Assembly: GCA_009829735.1 (NCBI GenBank)
Contig: CM020618.1
Span: forward strand, 42,360,878 to 42,424,877
Reading direction: 5' to 3'
DNA: 64,000 nt
Source: Pyropia yezoensis
Taxonomy: Eukaryota > Rhodophyta > Bangiophyceae > Bangiales > Bangiaceae
The position numbers were made by a program, and so were the translations under genes. The stretch's first letter is position 1. Each line of letters begins with the position of its first letter. The notes beneath the pieces were generated by a model, which made no database searches, was not told the origin of the DNA, and saw only the letters and a list, made by a program, of their open reading frames with translations. Positions 61,587 to 64,000 of this stretch are shown piece after piece.

Positions 61587-62038
61587 GGGCCCATGCCCGG
61601 GCCCATGCCCGGGCCTATGCCCGGCCCCATGCCCATGCCCATGCCGCCCATGCCGCCCATCCCCCCCATGGCGCCCATCATTCGCGGAGCAACGCCGCCC
61701 AGGCGGCTCATCCCCGCTGGCTCCACGCCCGCTGGGGCGGGACCCACCCCCCCCCCCCCCGACCCCCCGCCAGGCCCCCCCCCCGCCCCCGCCCCGGCCA
61801 TGCCCTTGCCCGCGCTCACCCCGTAGCTGGGCACCGTGTGGCCGAGCGCCACCCGGTCGGCAAAGTCCGCGACGACCGCGTCGACGCGCGCCTGCATGTC
61901 CGCCGTGAGGGTGCGCTTGTAGTACTCGCACAGCCTCGCCTTGTGCCGGTTGCCCGCCGCGTGCTGCCGCCGCACCGACTCGGACGAGTGGGACAGCCGC
62001 ACATCGCAGTAGTGGCAGTGGAAGCGCTTCTTTGGCAT
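61142..62038 (-). CDS. SNRPC: U1 snRNP protein C
   Basis: A 298-residue spliceosome protein that helps U1 snRNP recognise the 5' splice site. The N-terminal zinc finger MPKKRFHCHYCDVRLSHSSE has C8, C11, H26 and H32, the same spacing as human U1-C (C6, C9, H24, H30), followed by SVRRQHAAGNRHKARLCEYY. A Gly/Met/Pro tail with MGMG and PGMG repeats replaces the shorter tail of the human protein (159 residues). The start at 62038 is fixed by the zinc finger. The exact C-terminus is uncertain because the tail is encoded by G/C runs in which one base would change the frame. It acts on introns such as the GT(A/G)CG(T/C)-type ones seen here. Confidence 0.93.
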
Positions 62039-63691
62039 CGTCAGGTTTTGGGTCAGGAGGGGTGGACGGATGGGCAGAGAAGAGGAAGAGGTCGGGGAGG
62101 CAAAGCGGGAGAGCAGGAACAAATGAAGAGGGAGAGCACGGTAGAAGCGGTGAGAACCGAGGAGAGGAGGGGGAAGGGAAGAGGGGAGGGCAAGGGACTA
62201 GGAAAGAAAAGGAGGAGAAGACTCGAGTGGACGACAGCTTGGTGTAGTGACACCGTAAGGAACAGCAAGGAAGCCTTGGGTGGGTCAACGAACTCAAAAC
62301 GGCTGGAGGAGGGCGTCACGGAGACTGCCGCCATATTCGAAGAGAGAACAGCTTGTCGCACACGTGCGCCGCGCGACGACGAGCCTACCAAGCCGCTCGG
62401 GGAGGAGAACGACTTACAACATTCAATTTACTTGATCTAATTACCGTCCAGTATTGTACTTACATAATGATGGCGTTCTGCCGACTATCCTTTTGACTTC
62501 GGCCGTACGGCCTCCTCCTTGGTCGCCCAGCCTTCACACCACACCAATAGGAGCCGTCTGGCTGCCATCGGCCGCGAAGCATGCTGGGTGTGTTCACGGT
62601 GGTGGTCGGTGGGGCGAGGCGCGCCGCCGTCGTCGATGAATGGGGGATGCCGGGAGCGGCCCGGCAGGGGAGGGGCGCAGAGAGGTAGGGGGGGAAGGGT
62701 GCGGCGAACAGTGGGGTCCGTAGGAAAGCCCCGCTCCGTGTGCGACCCCGCGCACACGACGTTGGATGAATCGCGAGGGGAGATTGCCACCTTGGACAGT
62801 CGTGGGCAGGGGTGGTGGCTGACTAGTCGAGACCACACATGCCCGGGCGGCTTCCTCTGCCTGCCTGGACGGTCGGCGGGAGCGCACCGCGCCGCCGCGC
62901 TGTGGGTGGCATGGATGAGACCGCCTCCCCCGCCGTGATGGGGTAATTAACGGGGGGACCGTGTTGGCCGCTCGCGGGGTCGCTGGCGGGCGGACGCGAC
63001 AGGGAACGATGGCTCCACGAGACAGCACCGGGCGCTGCCGCCGCCCGGCCGCCCGGCCGCCCGGCCGCTGGCCGCATGAGCGTGCGGTCGCCCCCCCAGC
63101 TGGCGCACAGTGGCGAGGGCGCCCCCGCGCCGTAGTCGCCGGCCGTTTTGTTGCGGAGGGGCTGCCTTCGCCGCCCCTTCCCACGCACGGAGCACATGGC
63201 CATGGGCGGACGCATGACGGGGTAGGTGGCGGGGAGTGCAGCGAATTCCCGTAGGTCTGGACAGGGTGCGGCGCGGGAAGGTCCAGGCCTTGGGCGACTC
63301 GCCCAATCCCGCCAGAGCTTGTGCGCGGGCACCCGCGCGCAGGGGAGTAACCCCACAACCGTTTCCTTGACCTTCTGCCGCAGGCATTGCGTGCAGGCGG
63401 TTGTGAGCGGCGCACGCCACAGACGGGCGCACCCGTGCCGCCTGACCGCAGCGAAAAACACAAACACCAGAAGAGAAAAAACAGGTATGGTCTGAATCAA
63501 AACTATCACACGTGAAAAGTACAGCGCGGCGGGGGCACACAGAGCGAGATACAACAACAGCGTGCACACACCATCCAAAAACAGAGCCACGAGCTATAAA
63601 ACAAGAGGGGTGTCGGTGCGCTCCCCCCCGAGACCATCTCACTGGCGTCGAGACCGACATACCGAGCATTCCGAACACGCACCCCGCCGCA
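62039..63691. other. Intergenic before the right-edge gene
   Basis: The first 400 bases are the upstream region of U1-C, purine-rich on the plus strand. 62420-62560 has low GC. 63440-63610 is A-rich on the plus strand and probably the 3' untranslated part of the right-edge minus-strand gene. A CTATAAAAC lies at about 63593. No gene recognised. Confidence 0.4.
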
Positions 63692-64000
63692 TCAATACGA
63701 AGGCGGCGGTGGCACGTCCACCCCACCACCACCACGTTCGGGTGTCAGCGGCGACAACGGCTCAGACTTCACGCCCGTCGGCAGACTCCGCGCCGTCCGC
63801 GGCCGGCCGGCCGCACCACCGCCACCGGCCCCGCGCGAGGGCGACGGCACCGCCGCCGCCGGCGAGGCCGACGAAGATGCCGCCGGCGGCGGGGCCGTCG
63901 CCTTGGGCGTCACCCCCCATGGCCCGCCGGCGGGCGGCAGAGGCGAACCGCCAAACCGCAGCGGCCACGCGGGGGCGCGGGCGGGGGTGGCGCCGCCGCC
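63692..64000 (-). CDS. C-terminal end of an unknown protein (partial)
   Basis: A minus-strand frame enters at the right edge and runs 102 codons to a stop at 63692. The sequence is low-complexity (Ala/Pro/Gly) except near the end, where RPRTARSLPTGVKSEPLSPL and a Tyr-terminated proline tail occur. VKSEPLSP fits the phosphorylation-dependent sumoylation consensus. No domain is visible; the body of the gene lies outside the window. Composition alone cannot prove that it is coding, but an A-rich 3' flank after the stop agrees with it. Confidence 0.4.
   Translation of the reverse strand, partial: GGGATPARAPAWPLRFGGSPLPPAGGPWGVTPKATAPPPAASSSASPAAAVPSPSRGAGGGGAAGRPRTARSLPTGVKSEPLSPLTPERGGGGVDVPPPPSY

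Noticed and set aside
61488-61826. Plus-strand Met/Pro repeat protein (PMPMPMP)
   Set aside because: It is the complement of the Gly/Met tail of U1-C.

Overview
The window is nuclear DNA from a eukaryote. Genes are spliced with GT-AG introns, start codons sit in a gcc(g)ccATGG-like context, and products belong to eukaryotic families: SUMO, eS12, U1-C, ESF1, a Bet1-type SNARE, a sphingolipid desaturase and an AMPK/SNF1-type kinase. The DNA is very GC-rich, with long C or G runs, alanine/glycine/proline-rich proteins and few introns (none in most genes, one in three identified genes counting SUMO as the exception with three). Two genes have N-termini that look like plastid transit peptides, and one encodes a cyanobacterial-type DUF2232 membrane protein, so the cell has a plastid. 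A Hint (hedgehog-type) secreted protein is also present. I infer a bangiophyte red alga (Porphyra/Pyropia type); this is inference, not proof.

Layout. 1-7300 is a mobile-element zone: two related LTRs and the 5' part of an LTR retrotransposon on the minus strand, a Tc1/mariner transposon, and next to it a 1.1 kb non-autonomous element with perfect 15-bp inverted repeats. 7500-13900 is gene-poor and holds one clear gene, a PHO80/P-type cyclin. From 13.9 to 53.4 kb fourteen genes alternate strictly in strand: ESF1(-), Bet1-like SNARE(+), low-complexity paralogue A(-), paralogue B(+), mitochondrial uL14(-), TrmA/RlmD-type rRNA methyltransferase(+), DUF2232(-), plastid-targeted one-TM protein(+), SUMO(-), eS12(+), NAD synthetase(-), kinase(+), an unknown protein(-), sphingolipid delta-4 desaturase(+). 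They form head-to-head pairs 0.6-4 kb apart and tail-to-tail pairs 0.2-1.6 kb apart. Then come three plus-strand genes of the secretory/membrane pathway (desaturase, a two-domain Golgi-type glycosyltransferase, the Hint protein), U1-C on the minus strand, and the C-terminal end of an unrecognised minus-strand protein at the right edge.

How genes go together. uL14m and the rRNA methyltransferase are divergent and both concern organelle ribosomes. DUF2232 and the small TM protein are divergent and both look plastid-directed. SUMO and eS12 are divergent housekeeping genes. The two low-complexity proteins at 19.8-28.2 kb are divergent and share two short modules, so they look like an inverted duplication of a family I do not recognise.

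Limits. The DNA is so GC-rich that long open frames appear on both strands almost everywhere; I kept only frames with family motifs, a splice-consistent model, or paralogy. Two genes are broken by one frame step exactly at C-homopolymers (30.87 and 46.91 kb), which may be assembly errors.
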